Shown: positions 32,258 to 43,267 of the stretch, piece after piece
Layout: each line of letters starts with the position of its first letter
Position numbering within the stretch: position 1 is the first letter of the stretch
From: Lucinisca nassula
Lineage: Eukaryota; Mollusca; Bivalvia; Lucinida; Lucinidae
DNA: 64,000 bases
Assembly (NCBI GenBank): GCA_963580285.1
Contig: OY757013.1
Coordinates: 155,919,900 to 155,983,899, forward strand
Reading direction: 5' to 3'
The notes under the pieces: generated by a model
Databases searched by the model: none
Told to the model about the DNA's origin: nothing
Seen by the model: only the letters and a program-made list of their open reading frames with translations
Made by a program: the position numbers and the translations under genes

Positions 32258-32689
32258 AGTCACTGTGCAAGTTTACTTTGTTTCCCCCCAAAGAAAAAGG
32301 GAAATGGCAAGATTTGTATTCAACCGACGTCTGTAGCTCACCTTACGAAAGTAAGCGGGGGATGGGGGTGGGGCTGGAGGCTATCGCCATACCCCCGGAC
32401 ATCCGTCGTCATCGTCGGTGTCAGCGTCAGCGTCCGCATTTGGTTAAAGTTTACCCGCAAGCTCTTATATGTAATGTTTTACAAGTTTATTAACAATTGG
32501 TAAAATCAATATTTAACATTATCATTGTACTTCATTTTACAGTGTTTTTTTTTTTTTTTTATGGGGGGGGGGGGGGGGTGGGAGGGGGGGTGGGGCTTAA
32601 ATTTGCCTTTTTTAGATGTTAATTATTTGCTTTGTCCAGGACTCTGAATCAAAGGGTTGTGGGTTCAAATCCCGGTGGAGGATATTTTT

Positions 32690-33770
32690 TTTTTTCTGGT
32701 TTCCTTTTAAAAACACAGCGAGTTCGACTTTCAGGGTCAGGGGCTCAAGGTCAAGGTCAATATACCTATTTTTAGAAAACCTTTGCCATCGCTCTAGTGC
32801 CTTCATTTATTGATGGATTTTAATATGTTGGGAATGATATCTCAAGCGACTTTGACTTTCAGGGCACGGGGCTCAAGGTCAAGGACTGAGCTCAAGGGCA
32901 AGGTCACTGTGGCTATTTTTAGAAAATCTTGTCATTGCTCTAGCGCTTACATGTATCGTTGGATTATAATATAACTTCACTCAAAGGTTAGGTATTATGA
33001 TATCTCAAGCGAGTTCAACTATTACGGTCAGGGGCTCAATGTCAAGGTCATTGTGGCTATTTTTAGAAAACACTTTGTCTTGGCACTAGTGCCTACATTT
33101 ATTGATGGATTTTAATATAAATTCACACAAATGTTGGGTATGATGATATCTCGAGCAAGTTCGACTTTCAGGGTCCGAGACTGAAGGTCAAGGTCACTGT
33201 GGCTATTTTTAGAAAACCATTGTCATTGCTCTAGCCCCTGCATTTATTGGTGGATTTTAATATAACTTCACACACGTGTTGGGTATGATGATATCTCGAG
33301 CAAGTTCGACTTTCAGGGTCCGGGGCTGAAGGTCAAGGTCACTATGGCTATTTTGTTTAGAAAAACTTTGTCGTTGCTCTAGCCCCTGCATTTATTGATG
33401 GATTTTAATATAACTTCACACACATGTTGGGTATGATGATATCTCTAGTGAGCAGGACTTACAGGGTCCAGGGCTTAAGGTCAATGTCACTGTGTTTATT
33501 TTTAGACAAAAAACTTTGTCATCACTCTAGCGCCTACCTTTATTGATGGATTTTAATATAACTACATACAAATGTTGCATGTGATAATATCTCGAGAGAG
33601 TTCGACTTTCAGGATCCTGGCCTCAAGGTCACGGTGGCTGTTATTAGAAAACTTTGTCATTGCATTTATTTATGCATTTTTAAGTCACACAATTAAATGT
33701 TCTGTTTGATAATATCTCAAGCAAGTTCGACCTTCAGGGTCCTAGGCACAGGGTCTCTGTGGCTTTTGCA
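32690..33770 (-). repeat. Tandem array T4 (inverted relative of T2, ~8 units)
   Basis: Units read CGAGTTCGACTTTCAGGGTC, CTCAAGGTCAAGGTCACTGT, GGCTATTTTTAGAAAA and ATTTATTGATGGATTTTAAT, the reverse complement of the T2 unit at 12400-13760. Period is about 130-150 bp. It is the same family inserted in the opposite orientation. From 33771 to 34233 the DNA is T-rich and unassigned. Confidence 0.75.
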
Positions 33771-34246
33771 TTACAGGCTGTACGCTTTGGTTCTCTTTCA
33801 TTTGCTTCAGTCTGTTTAGCTCTTTTACATATGAAAATAGCTTTCTTGGCAAAACCTGCAAGACTGGAAGTGTGTGTGTTTTTTTTTTTTTTGTTTTTTT
33901 TTTTTTTTCTTCAAATAAAACACGGTAAACAAAATTTCTTCTTCAGCGGTTCTAAGGGGTACCACCTGGTTCTATTTTAATTGCTGCAGTCCATTGGGCT
34001 GTTTTACAGAAGAAAAAAATTCATTTTTGATAATTTGCCCCCGTCCTACTTTGGCCTCCAAAAGCGAGCTATGTTGTCTTCTGACAACTCTTGTTATTTT
34101 ATTTCGTACAGTATACAAAAAATTGTCAAACAATTTCAGGATTGATTAATGAGGCTGCATTCTCTGGATTTTGTAATTGGACCATCCTTTAAAGTGAATG
34201 ACCACCTTTTGTTTTTTCTCAGATCCATTTTACAATATCACCATTG

Positions 34247-34856
34247 CCCGCCCCCGCCCATCGGGGCTTGGGGAAATAAATTGGGCTGCACGATGCTTCC
34301 ACGCAGAGCTGATACCAACCGCACATGAGTACTGGTAATCCACTTAGAACATCTAAGCCGGAAAATTGCTGCGAGTCCATGTTGTTTCATTTGGCGGCAG
34401 GGATTGTGATGTCATTTCATCTTTGTTTGTTTGTTTGTTTGTTTGTTTGATTGATTTTAGGTTTAGCGTCCATGTCAACACTGTAAAGGTCATTTTGGAT
34501 AGGTTGCTTCCAATTTTGTGGGACTTTTACCCGATATTGAGATGAAATGACATCTCAAGCCCTGTCGCCCAATGAAACCAATAGGGTTTATTAGCATGGA
34601 CGGTCCGCCTCGTACCGCGGTTTCTGGACAGGCTTAGATCCTCTAAGCGGTTTACCAGTACTAGTGTGCGGGCCGGATTAAGCTCTGCATGGAAGCATCA
34701 TGCAGCCCATATATTTCTTCAAGCCCCTATGGGCGGGGGCCGGTCATTTCATCTCAATGTCGGGTAAAAGTCTCACAAAATTGGAAGCAAAGTCTCACAA
34801 ATGACCTAAATAGTGTTAACGGGACGTTAAACCTCAAATCAAACAAACAAACAAAC
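34247..34856 (+). mobile_element. SINE-C (plus strand), split by a minus-strand SINE-C
   Basis: Outer copy: 34247-34422 (starts CCCGCCCCCGCCCATCGGGG) continues at 34755-34856 and ends in (CAAA)n. It is flanked by AATATCACCATTG (34234-34246) and AATAACACCATTG (34857-34869), 12 of 13 identical. The younger copy lies at 34423-34742. Orientation and the tail at the 3' end show that SINE-C is a retroposon whose sense strand ends in (CAAA)n. Confidence 0.9.
34423..34742 (-). mobile_element. SINE-C, full length, inserted into another SINE-C
   Basis: A 320 bp copy beginning with (TTTG)n and ending GGGCGGGGGCCG. Perfect target-site duplication GTCATTTCATCT at 34411-34422 and 34743-34754. Both borders are exact, so this copy gives the best full-length consensus. 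There is no tRNA-like head; the 5' end on its own strand is CGGCCCCCGCCCATAGGGGC. Confidence 0.93.
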
Positions 34857-34869
34857 AATAACACCATTG

Positions 34870-35145
34870 AGGAATGATATAATCATATTCTTCTCCTAAA
34901 CTGTTTCTCTAATTAACTGTAATGGCTTATCAAATAAAATAAAAAATGAGTTCCTTTAAGGGCAATGAAAACATTCATAAGACAGAAGATGGGTCATACT
35001 ACGTAGTTTCAAAGTTGTTTATAGGGTGTCAGACATTTTTACAGATTATATCTCCTGCAGTGACCTCATGAAAACTGTTCAGTTCATGTTCTGATAGCTA
35101 ACAAATCTTTGAATTTTGGAGGAGAAAGTGAACCTTATAATAAAA
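34870..35145 (+). other. Unassigned DNA upstream of THAP fragment
   Basis: AT-rich, no recognised repeat. It could be 5' UTR or promoter of the THAP-like exon that follows, but I see no TATA box or other signal that decides this. Confidence 0.35.
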
Positions 35146-35368
35146 ATGCCTTCTTGTAAGGCCAAATACTGCACTGTGATAAGAGGACAAGGAATTGGCT
35201 GGTTTGCTATCCCTGGCCCCATGAAAAATAGTGTTATGTGAAAAATGGATTCATAATCTCGGAACAGAGAATCTTAACAACAAGACATTTGTTTATGCAA
35301 AGCATAACATTTTTTGTGCTAAACATTTTGAAGATAGCTGTTTTCAAGTGGACTTGAAAGTTTGTTGA
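35146..35368 (+). pseudogene. THAP zinc-finger domain exon, frameshifted
   Basis: Starts at ATG 35146 with MPSCKAKYCTVIRGQG, then IGWFAIPGPMKN. A shift of one base near 35235 leads into KWIHNLGTENLNNKTFVYAK and then NIFCAKHFEDSCFQVDLK. This gives the THAP C2CH pattern: Cys-x4-Cys, then Cys-x2-His (CAKH), with the conserved Trp of KWI and the HFEDSCF block. THAP domains bind DNA and occur in host regulators and in P-type transposases. After DLK the sequence reads AAAGTTTGT, a possible splice donor at 35360, a usual place for an exon end. No second exon is recognisable downstream. The frameshift makes it a pseudogene unless it is a sequencing error. Confidence 0.7.
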
Positions 35369-35469
35369 TTACTTGTTTCTTTTATTTTCTTCATTAATTA
35401 ATGCCTATCAGTATCATTTAACTAATCATTACGTTAACATGCCTTGACAATTTTAGGTAATATTTCATG

Positions 35470-35830
35470 GCATTTCACATGGTATTTTGTGATATTTTGC
35501 TTTACCCTTTTTATACCAAACGGAATCTTCATCCTTATATAACCCAGGAGTCCATTTCAAAATTTAGGGCTGTCAGGTTGTGTTTTCCTAAAACCTTATT
35601 AGGAAAATGGCTGAACATTTTGCAAACAGCGAAAGCGCTGATCAGACGCCGTGTTCTGTGGTGTCTGATCTGGACCTGCACTGTTTGCCAGGGTACCTAT
35701 TTTGGAATTTCTGGTACTAAATGTGTTCATTCAGATTGAAGCATGTGGGTACTCAGTGAGGCGATTGCTTTGAGTACCCATAATTTATGTTTCGGACTGG
35801 ATTTTATGAAAACAGTGTACAGGTGTGGGA
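35470..35830 (+). repeat. Repeat Z relative followed by a MITE-H scrap
   Basis: 35520-35705 matches repeat Z (GGCTGTCAGGTTGTGTTTTC, then TGATCAGACGCCGTG / GGTGTCTGATC and CTGCACTGTTTGCCAGG). From 35735, GTGGGTACTCAGTGAGGCG / CTTTGAGTACCCATAATTTA resembles a decayed MITE-H hairpin. Confidence 0.6.
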
Positions 35831-35911
35831 GTCTGGAATACAAAGTATTAACTTTAGATCAGACAAAGGTTACAGAAAACAATTGTTTTGTAGGAAATTT
35901 AAAGTAGAACA

Positions 35912-36040
35912 GGGTTTGTTTGTTTGAATTGATGTTTAACGTTCCCATCACCACCATGTAGGGCATTTTGGATAAGCTGCTTCCAACTTCGCGGGACTTG
36001 TACCCGACATTGAGATGAATGCTACCCAATGAAACCAATT
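35912..36040 (-). mobile_element. SINE-C fragment
   Basis: Minus-strand 3' portion: TTTGTTTGTTTGAATTGATG, GGGCATTTTGGATAAGCTGC and ACCCGACATTGAGATGAA. It stops after CAATGAAACCAATTG. DNA from 36041 to 37173 shows no repeat or domain I recognise. Confidence 0.7.
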
Positions 36041-37173
36041 GCACCAAACTCAGGAAAACTGTTTTCAAAGTCTTTATTTTCATCCAAAGACATAATGAAG
36101 CCTGTATGTAAGATCCTGAACTGACAGTCTATTTAAGGATTTTTTAGAATACAACCTGATTAGAGAGCCTCATTACTTCTCCTTTAATAGCTACATAGAG
36201 AGAAACAGGGCTTCAATGGGCTCCCATGAGGTCAGGATTTTAGCAAACAGGTAGAATGCTGGGAAACATTTGGATGACCGCTGCCAGAAGGCTTCACTGA
36301 AACCATTAAATGTTGAATTAATTACCTTAACAGATTTCGATTGGTAATAAAAGTCAGAGATTAATCATTCCAGTAACTTTTTCTTGCAAATGAAGTAACT
36401 ATATTTTAAAGGGGGTCATTCACTTTCAGTGCAAAAAGTTAATTTGGAAAACAAACATCTCTCAGGAGGCTGCTTTAACACAGCAAATTATGGATCAGTT
36501 GAAACTGTCATTTCCTGCTTAATATGTTTTCATGTGTGGTTAACATGTTTAGTTTTAATACCAGTCTTTGATTGAAATGGCAGACGTATAGTTTAAAAAC
36601 AATTAACCCAACACAAACGGATATATTAAACCTATATAACAAACTTTGAGCAGATTTACAACGTGTTCAGATATTTCGGCTTCAAACAAGCGTGTGAATG
36701 AAATTTCTGTGACAAACAATTTTGTGACTTGCCGTAGAAAAGAGACTACCTTCACTTCTATTTTTAAGGTACATGGCTTTGAGAAAGGTATCATCAAACC
36801 ATTTTCGAACATTAAAACGTTTTACACTTTCTTTGAAGTAATCCTAATAGAGCTTAGGGTGTTAATGCTGTTTACAATCTATAGGTTCGCTCATTATCAT
36901 TAACGTAATGTTCATTCTTTAAACAAAATGAGGGGTATAGTATAGTGAGTAGTTGAATGCGAAAGTGTGAGAGTCTGTTCGTAGCCGATCAACAATTAAT
37001 CTAAGCCCCGCCTACTCAATTAGATATGCGCAGGCATTCTGAATAGAGACAGTTGTAGTATGTATGTCGATTGTGAATGATTATACTAAACTAGTAGTTT
37101 AGACTCAAACCAGCCTTGTCTTATACTTAACCTCTCGACACTACACTTAGTGTGGTCGAACTTGGACTTTTCA

Positions 37174-37550
37174 TTTTCTGCATGCAGTCCAGACCACAAA
37201 GACCAGGTACACAAAGTACAGTTGGTGCAAAGAAGAGCTGCAAGGTTCTCTGCACATCGATATCGGAACACCAGCAGCGTATCATCAATGCTTGAACACC
37301 TGCAGCGGGAATCCGTCAGTCACAACGGACAAAACTACAGTTGACCCGCTTTATAAAATAGTCAACGACCTAGTGGTACAGACAGTTTTCTACATCTACA
37401 GACGCCTTTATGTTCAGTTTCTTTCCTCGCACGATCCCTACATGGAATAATCTGCCAGCTTCTATCGCTGAGGCCCTTTCACTGGTATCTTTAAAGAAGG
37501 AACTGGCCACTCACATTCTAAGTAAGGTTAGGGGGCCGGCTGCCTATTAA
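37174..37550 (+). pseudogene. Non-LTR retrotransposon RT C-terminal fragment
   Basis: In three frames the DNA encodes the tail that follows the RT palm in CR1/L2-like LINEs: CSPDHKDQVHKVQLVQRRAA with HRYRNTSSVSSMLEHLQ, then (shifted) PLYKIVNDLV. After a deletion and another shift it reads FMFSFFPRTIPTWNNLPASI and SLVSLKKELATHILSKV, ending at TAA 37548-37550. The clade is uncertain. At least two frameshifts and an internal deletion disable it. The 3' UTR probably runs to ~37990, ending AATAAATAAATAAATAATAA. Confidence 0.8.
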
Positions 37551-37958
37551 CTCTTCAGGATGGGCTGTGCTGTCGGGGACGTATGTGCCCTGGTACCGTC
37601 ACGGAAGGCAGATTGGTCTTCACCTGCTGAGCCAAAAGCAGTCGGGAACACTTCCTTCTTTTTTTATCATGTAAGTTTTATTTTTTTTATCATGCCTAAT
37701 CTTTAATTATTATTTATTTCACATTATTCTTTCATGTATCTATATTATTCTTGTTCAAGTCTCTGGCTTCCTGTTTTCTCTTTATTTTTCATCTTTTTCT
37801 AGCGAAACTATTATGAAGTAATAGTAATAGTCAAAAGTGACGATTCAACATATTATATAGATGTAGATCCTACTATGGGTCGTAGTTTCTCGGCTTTTGG
37901 TGTCTGAATTTCGAAAATATTTGAGGATCACTGTGAATGCCAAAACATAAATAAAGTA

Positions 37959-37989
<31 letters not shown>

Positions 37990-38020
37990 ACACCTTTGAC
38001 GCACAAAAAGTTTTATAACA

Positions 38021-38135
38021 TTTATTATCACAATAATTCTTCACAATCTCCAGACGTTTCGGCTTTTTACAGCCTTTTTCACGGATTTTTCTTTCAAGCT
38101 ATCACATATTTTTCCTATTCATCTTTCCACCATAT
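38021..38135 (-). repeat. Left arm of a TTAA-centred palindrome
   Basis: Reverse complement of 43268-43384. Both arms abut TTAA (38136-38139 here, 43264-43267 there) with CCACCATAT outside the left TTAA and ATATGGTGG outside the right one. Joined without the insertions they would form a ~235 bp palindrome centred on TTAA. Each arm holds GGCTGTAAAAAGCCGAAACG (minus strand here), a hairpin followed by GAAAC that recalls a decayed hammerhead but lacks CUGAUGA. Confidence 0.75.
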
Positions 38136-38139
38136 TTAA

Positions 38140-39447
38140 TGTTTTTGTTATGCCAAACGTTGACGCGGCGTCATGACGTCGGATTCCCGACATCATAACG
38201 TCGCAACCCTGTTTGGCGCCAAAAACCTAGGGCCAGCTGTTCAAAGCATCGGTAGTCCAACAAGCTCTATAGTGGTCATATTGTTAGCTGTTCTAACAAG
38301 TTTAATATGTAATTTTTTTTTTTTTGTTGAAAAACTGCGAGCAGCCCTTGCATACGAAAAAGCTGCTCACATTTTTACAGCAAAATTATTAGCACACCTG
38401 CCACAACAAATGATCAAAGTTTTAGCGATCCAATAACCAACTGAACAACTGGCCCATGAAAAGTAGAAGTAAAACAAAGATCAGGAATTGATACAATTAA
38501 CTTACTCCATCCATAAAAGACACCAAAGGGAAAGAAATACAAACATTAAGCGACCAGACCATAATGGAAACCTAAACAAAGGAAGGCCATATGGACAGTT
38601 ACTTTCCTACAAAATGGCCATATGGCCATCCAAAATTAAAAGACACAAGTGATGCACACAGTAAGTAACAAACAACAACATAAATAAATCGCAACAGAAG
38701 AGCCGCCTTGGAACGGTCAGTAATATTGAAAATCAATGCTGCTACAATCATGTAACTCTATCAGTGATGCCTTATGTCAAAGCGAAAAGCTAAGGCTCTG
38801 TCGCGGCTGCTTATCTTTACAGTCTCGCCAGAGCCCTCGCTGTTCGCCCACAAATAGAACGGAACAAACTAGATCATTTTATTATTGGTTCGTAGGTATG
38901 TTTCTCAGGTGTTCTCCAATTAGTGTAGATCTAAGTTTGCTTTAGTGCTGTGAGTGTCAGGGGGGGGGGGGGGTGAGTTTGTTCCGTTCTATTTGTGGGC
39001 GAACAGCGAGGGCTCTGGCGAGACTGTAAAGATAAGCAGCCGCGACAGAGCCTTAGCTTTTCGCTTTGACATAAGGCATCACTGATAGAGTTACATGATT
39101 GTAGCAGCATTGATTTTCAATATTGTTCATGGGCCAGTTGTTCAGTTGGTTATTGGATCGCTAAAACTTTGATCATTTGTTGTGGCAGGTGTGCTAATAA
39201 TTTTGCTGTAAAAATGTGAGCAGCTTTTTCGTATGCAAGGGCTGCTCGCAGTTTTTCAACAACAAAAAAAAAAAATACATATTAAACTTGTTAGAACAGC
39301 TAACAATATGACCACTAAAGAGCTTGTTGGACTACCGATGCTTTGAACAGCTGGCCCTAGGTTTTTGGCGACAAACAGGGTTGCGACGTTATGATGTCGG
39401 GAATCCGACGTCATGACGCCGCGGCAACGTTTGGCATAACAAAAACA
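38140..39447. mobile_element. Foldback element FB1, TTAA-flanked, ~480 bp arms
   Basis: Bounded by TTAA at 38136-38139 and 39448-39451. Ends are inverted: TGTTTTTGTTATGCCAAACG on the left and the same 20 bases inverted on the right (CGTTTGGCATAACAAAAACA). The inverted arms run to about 38870 and from about 38975; the loop holds a poly-G tract. The left arm has ~265 bp (38458-38720) absent from the right. There is no transposase. TTAA flanks suggest mobilisation by a piggyBac-type transposase, but the ends do not begin CCC, so this is not certain. Transcripts would form a long hairpin. Confidence 0.85.
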
Positions 39448-40059
39448 TTAACCCTATAGGTGCCACAGGGCCAATATTGGGCCACAGGTGTAACTACGTT
39501 GAGTGCCAGCGGGCCAATTTTGGGCCAATACTTTGAATAAAGATTGAAAGATATCTGCGGGACAAAATTCTCATTTCTTTTCTGTTTTGAGCAGAAAAAT
39601 CCTTTGAAAACATTCTACAAGTACCAAATCTGGGCTACGTATGCTTGAATGTGCGTGAATAGAACAAACAAGCACATACCCTCAGTGCAATTTTTATGAA
39701 TGACTGTGTTGTTTTTTCCCGCGTTCGTAATATTACGTCATTAGCAGTGCTGGACGTTACGTCAGTCGATCGCATCGTCGCGCGTAATGTCGCGCGTCGC
39801 GCGTAACGTCGCGCGCCGTTAATTTGAGCAAGGTAGTATAATTGTCTTCGTGTTTTCTTTGTAGGGGATTTTGTAGCGTTTTTCGCGGCGTTTCGAGTTC
39901 ATATATGCGCATATTCTAGTGTATATAGAGTTTGGCACCACATTCAAAAGTACGGGCTATTCAAGTAGCATATTTCTTTTCTTTTTTCACACTTTACTGG
40001 CATAACCTACTGACTCTAATTGTACAATAATTTTTTTTTGTAAAATGAAGTAAATTTTA

Positions 40060-40643
40060 CGGAACCCGGGAAGGGACATGATTTTTTTATGTTTATTATG
40101 TTGTGCGAACAAGATAATATCTTGAGTGGACGAGATATTATCTTGTTCGGACAAGATATTATCTTGTGCGGACAACATAATATCTTGTTCGCACAACATA
40201 TTATCTTGTGCGCACAAGATATTATCTTGTCCGCACAACATAGATCTTGTGTGGACAAGATAATATCTTGTGTGAACAAGATAATATCTTGTCCGCACAA
40301 GATATTATCTTGTTCGCACAACTTCATATCGTGTCCGCACAAGATAATATGTTGTGCGAACAAGATAATATCTTGTCCGCACAAGATAATATCTTGTTCG
40401 CACAACTTCCCAAGATCTATGTTGTGCAAACAAGATAATATGTTGTGCGAACAAGATAATATCTTGTCCGCACAAGATATTAAGTTGTGCAAACAAGAAA
40501 TTATAAATTATGCTGTCCACACAAGATAATATCTTGTCCGCACAACATATTATCTTGTGCGCACAAGATAATATCTTGTTCGCACAACTCTATATCTTGT
40601 TCGCAAAACATATTTAAAAAAATATGTCCCTTCCCGGGTTCCG
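40060..40643. mobile_element. MITE of ACAAGATAATATCTTGT palindromes, TA-flanked
   Basis: Perfect 20 bp terminal inverted repeats CGGAACCCGGGAAGGGACAT (40060-40079) and its complement (40624-40643). TA lies outside both ends (40058-40059, 40644-40645), the Tc1/mariner-type target duplication. Almost the whole interior (40100-40610) consists of about 25 units of ACAAGATAATATCTTGT-type palindromes joined by GTGCGAACAA / GTCCGCACAA spacers. All six reading frames stay open by repetition, so the apparent proteins are artefacts. DNA from 40646 to 41150 is unassigned. Confidence 0.9.
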
Positions 40644-41149
40644 TACAATTTCACATGAGCTACAACATCGTATCATATGTCTCCTCCCATATCCAACGAT
40701 ACAACTCCTGCTTATTTTTACGGACACCCGTACACGTGACTCAATTGTCTGGCAGCTCGGAGGGTTTTGCACTGAAATATCTGCAATGATTTATTTTACA
40801 TAACGTGTATTCTCAACGCGAATAGAGGAAACTCTGACGAGACTGCGCGTATGCACATGCATGCCTGAGCCTTCGCTGTTCGCCCATGCATAAGGGCCGT
40901 CTATCTGTATGCGCTATGGTGTTTAAATGATGCTGACATCCCCCCCCCCACACACACACATATAACACACACACATTTCCAAACACCAACCAGTCCTAAT
41001 AGCATTTATCCCACTTATCAAGGGTCAAGGGATATCACTCTTCTTTAGAATTAGGAAATTCCCACGATATGGCTCTTTTTATGCTTTCAGGATTTTCTCT
41101 GCTATTTTTTGCTATCTTTTTTGTGTGTGTTGGTGGGGTGGGGTGGCTG

Positions 41150-41410
41150 TTACGACCCTTTCATGACTATTTCTCTTATATGGAGCTGATTTTTTATCAT
41201 ATGTGGGCGAAAATCGGGGTACCCGGGGAAAAACATTTTTAGTTTTATGGCCCTGTCAAGATAATTTCACTTATATCGAGTCGATTGTTAATCAGAGCTG
41301 GGCGAAAACCGGAGTACCCGGAGAAAAACAACTTGTATTCCGTGGCTCATCTCACACGAACCTGTGACACGAGCCTGGCTCGAACATTAATGATTAAAAG
41401 TCAGTGCTCG
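41150..41410 (-). mobile_element. SINE-D fragments, two in a row
   Basis: 41150-41235 and 41236-41410 both match the 3' part of SINE-D (AAAATCGGGGTACCCGGGGA and AAAACCGGAGTACCCGGAGA blocks). The second continues to a tRNA-like remnant (GAGCCTGGCTCGAACATTAA). Neither copy is intact. Confidence 0.7.
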
Positions 41411-41749
41411 GAATGATCAGCCAAACTATTCATTAGGATAATAAGGCAATATTTTTTTCTTCTATATAAAGTAGCGTTTACAGGGTATACATCGCACGAG
41501 CTTGTTAACGTGATGAGGAAAATATGATCAACGTTTGGAATAATGAGAAAGGGATGTTCAGAAAAGCCATACAGAACACAAACATCCCAAACTAAGATGA
41601 TACGACAGTATACACACAATCGAAGTTGCGATTGTGCCTACCAAACCGACAAACGTACGAGACGCTGCAAGAGAACAGACGCCTTGGAACGGCCCATTGG
41701 GTTAACATGCCCGAACAATATAAGACACATTTGCAAGGTTCTGGAAATG

Positions 41750-41960
41750 GCATGTTTCCGATGAAAGTTTGTGATATCTTTGTTATTTATGTTCAAAACA
41801 CAAATTGTGTTTACCCGTAAGAGCCGTCTCAAAGAGCCGGTTGTAAAAAGTACCGACAATCTATGTTCTGAAACAGTTAAAAACTAGATAATCTCTACCC
41901 TTGCAAACCCTCCTTTCCACTAAATAAAGTGGTCTGTACAATGGTGTTTTGGTTGACTTG
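41750..41960 (+). mobile_element. MITE-H copy 10, degraded
   Basis: Recognisable by ATCTTTGTTATTTATGTTCA, hairpin remnants AAGAGCCGTCTC / GAGCCGGTTGTAA and CACTAAATAAAGTGG. The terminal repeats are lost. Confidence 0.6.
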
Positions 41961-41979
41961 TTAAGGTGACTACCAGGCC

Positions 41980-42178
41980 CCGAGGTTATAAAACGTTTTC
42001 ATTCTCACTTCAGCTGAGCATGAAACTTGTGGTGCTCATAAAAATTAAAATACTTATAAGTTGAGCGATTTTTCTTTCACAGATAGCCGAGAATGTTATT
42101 TTAAAATTTTACAATTTGTGAGCAGAACAAATTTCATTATCAAGTGAGTTGAGCATGAAAAAAGTTTTATAACCTCGG
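41980..42178. mobile_element. Small foldback MITE (CCGAGGTTATAAAAC ends)
   Basis: About 200 bp with perfect 15 bp inverted ends CCGAGGTTATAAAAC (41980-41994) and GTTTTATAACCTCGG (42164-42178). Just inside, GCTGAGCATGAAACTT and its rough inverse recur. I see no clear target duplication. DNA from 42180 to 42560 is unassigned (poly-A near 42455). Confidence 0.75.
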
Positions 42179-42569
42179 AGCCAGGCTTCACATTACAACC
42201 GGAGTGCTAAACGATCGCCAACTTTTAGTAAGCTAATACGTTTTCTATAGTAAAGGGAAAATTGTACGCCGGTGTGACCTTTCCACAAAATCTAACAATA
42301 TACCCCATTTTTAAACCATCCGCGGGACATATCAACCTTTCCCCCCTCGTCAAGTGGTATCAGTCTTGTTTTTTAGAAACTGGAAATTTCCAGCAGACAC
42401 CTCTTTTTTATGCTTTTTTTTCTCTGCTTTACTGACGAGTGGCATAAAAATGCCAAAAAAAAAAAAAGAATCTGCGAAAACAGATTGAAAAAATTAAAAT
42501 AATATGTTTATTGCTTTTATTAGACGGGATTTTCAAGGAAAAATTCCGTCCTTTAGAATAGAGATGTCC

Positions 42570-42655
42570 GTGCGGGTGGGCGGGCGGGCGGGCGGCCGGC
42601 CGGGCTTCCGCGTTCGGGCGGGCGGGCGGCCGGCGGGGCGTCCGCGTCCCGGTTT
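42570..42655. repeat. GC-rich (GGGC)n minisatellite
   Basis: Runs of GGGCGGGCGGGCGGC and GGCCGGCCGGGC in otherwise AT-rich DNA. Simple sequence; translated Pro/Arg-rich frames are artefacts. A hairpin GACGGGATTTTCAAGG / AATTCCGTC lies just upstream at 42521. From 42660 to 43200 the DNA is unassigned. Confidence 0.8.
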
Positions 42656-43267
42656 ACCTTTTGGTTAACCCTGAAAAACCCGTCCATAATGCCATTTGGC
42701 GGTTTTTTTTTGTTTCTTGTTATAATTATTCTCATTATTGTTTTATCTTTATAACTTTCATTATATAAAAAAAAAAAAAAAAACAAGTATATTTCATGTA
42801 AAACCAAAGTCAGAAATTACCATGTACTACAAAATCAATAATAAATAAATAAAAACTGTAATTTATATGGACCTACTGTCAAAGGTGTTTGTTATAAAGC
42901 CGATTTTTACCGTAAAATTTAACAGATTTAGCAGATATGTGCGGCGAACCACCATTGAAAGTGTATTTTAGGTCTGTTTGAAAGTTACACTGGTTGATAG
43001 AAAGCTACACTGACTGTCAAAGAAACATTGACATGTTACGTGTATGCAAACGCATTTTCAGTCTTTTTGTGTTATCGCTTGTGCATATCGCTCTCAAAAG
43101 TGGTGAGATTACGAATGAAATTCGGCGCGTATTGTTTACTGACGTTCACGTCTCAAAAGATATACGTCAACGTTAGAAGTTGTTTATCCAAGTTGTTTAT
43201 CGAAGACGTCGACGTCGTGCACATTTGGCAATTCCTATAGGAATTAGCTTGGCAGCGAAAGGGTTAA

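Larger units (their letters stand above)
39452..43263 (+). mobile_element. piggyBac-like element PB1 (decayed, non-coding)
   Basis: Bounded by TTAA (39448-39451 and 43264-43267). Left end CCCTATAGGTGCCA and, inverted, right end CCCTTTCGCTGCCA agree at 11 of 14 positions, in the CCCT...TGCCA style of piggyBac TIRs. The subterminal left region (GGGCCAATATTGGGCC, GTTGAGTGCCAGCGGGCC) matches PB2 at 43739. No transposase is readable. The interior holds a palindrome MITE (40060-40643), SINE-D fragments, a MITE-H remnant, a foldback (41980-42178) and a GC-rich repeat (42570-42655). Confidence 0.7.

Noticed and set aside
38173..38436. 87-residue frame in the left foldback arm
   Set aside because: The inverted right arm does not preserve it and no domain is visible; a by-product of the arm.
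40016..40529. Several overlapping frames of 70-158 residues on both strands
   Set aside because: They translate the ACAAGATAATATCTTGT palindrome array in every frame, giving repetitive peptides; not genes.
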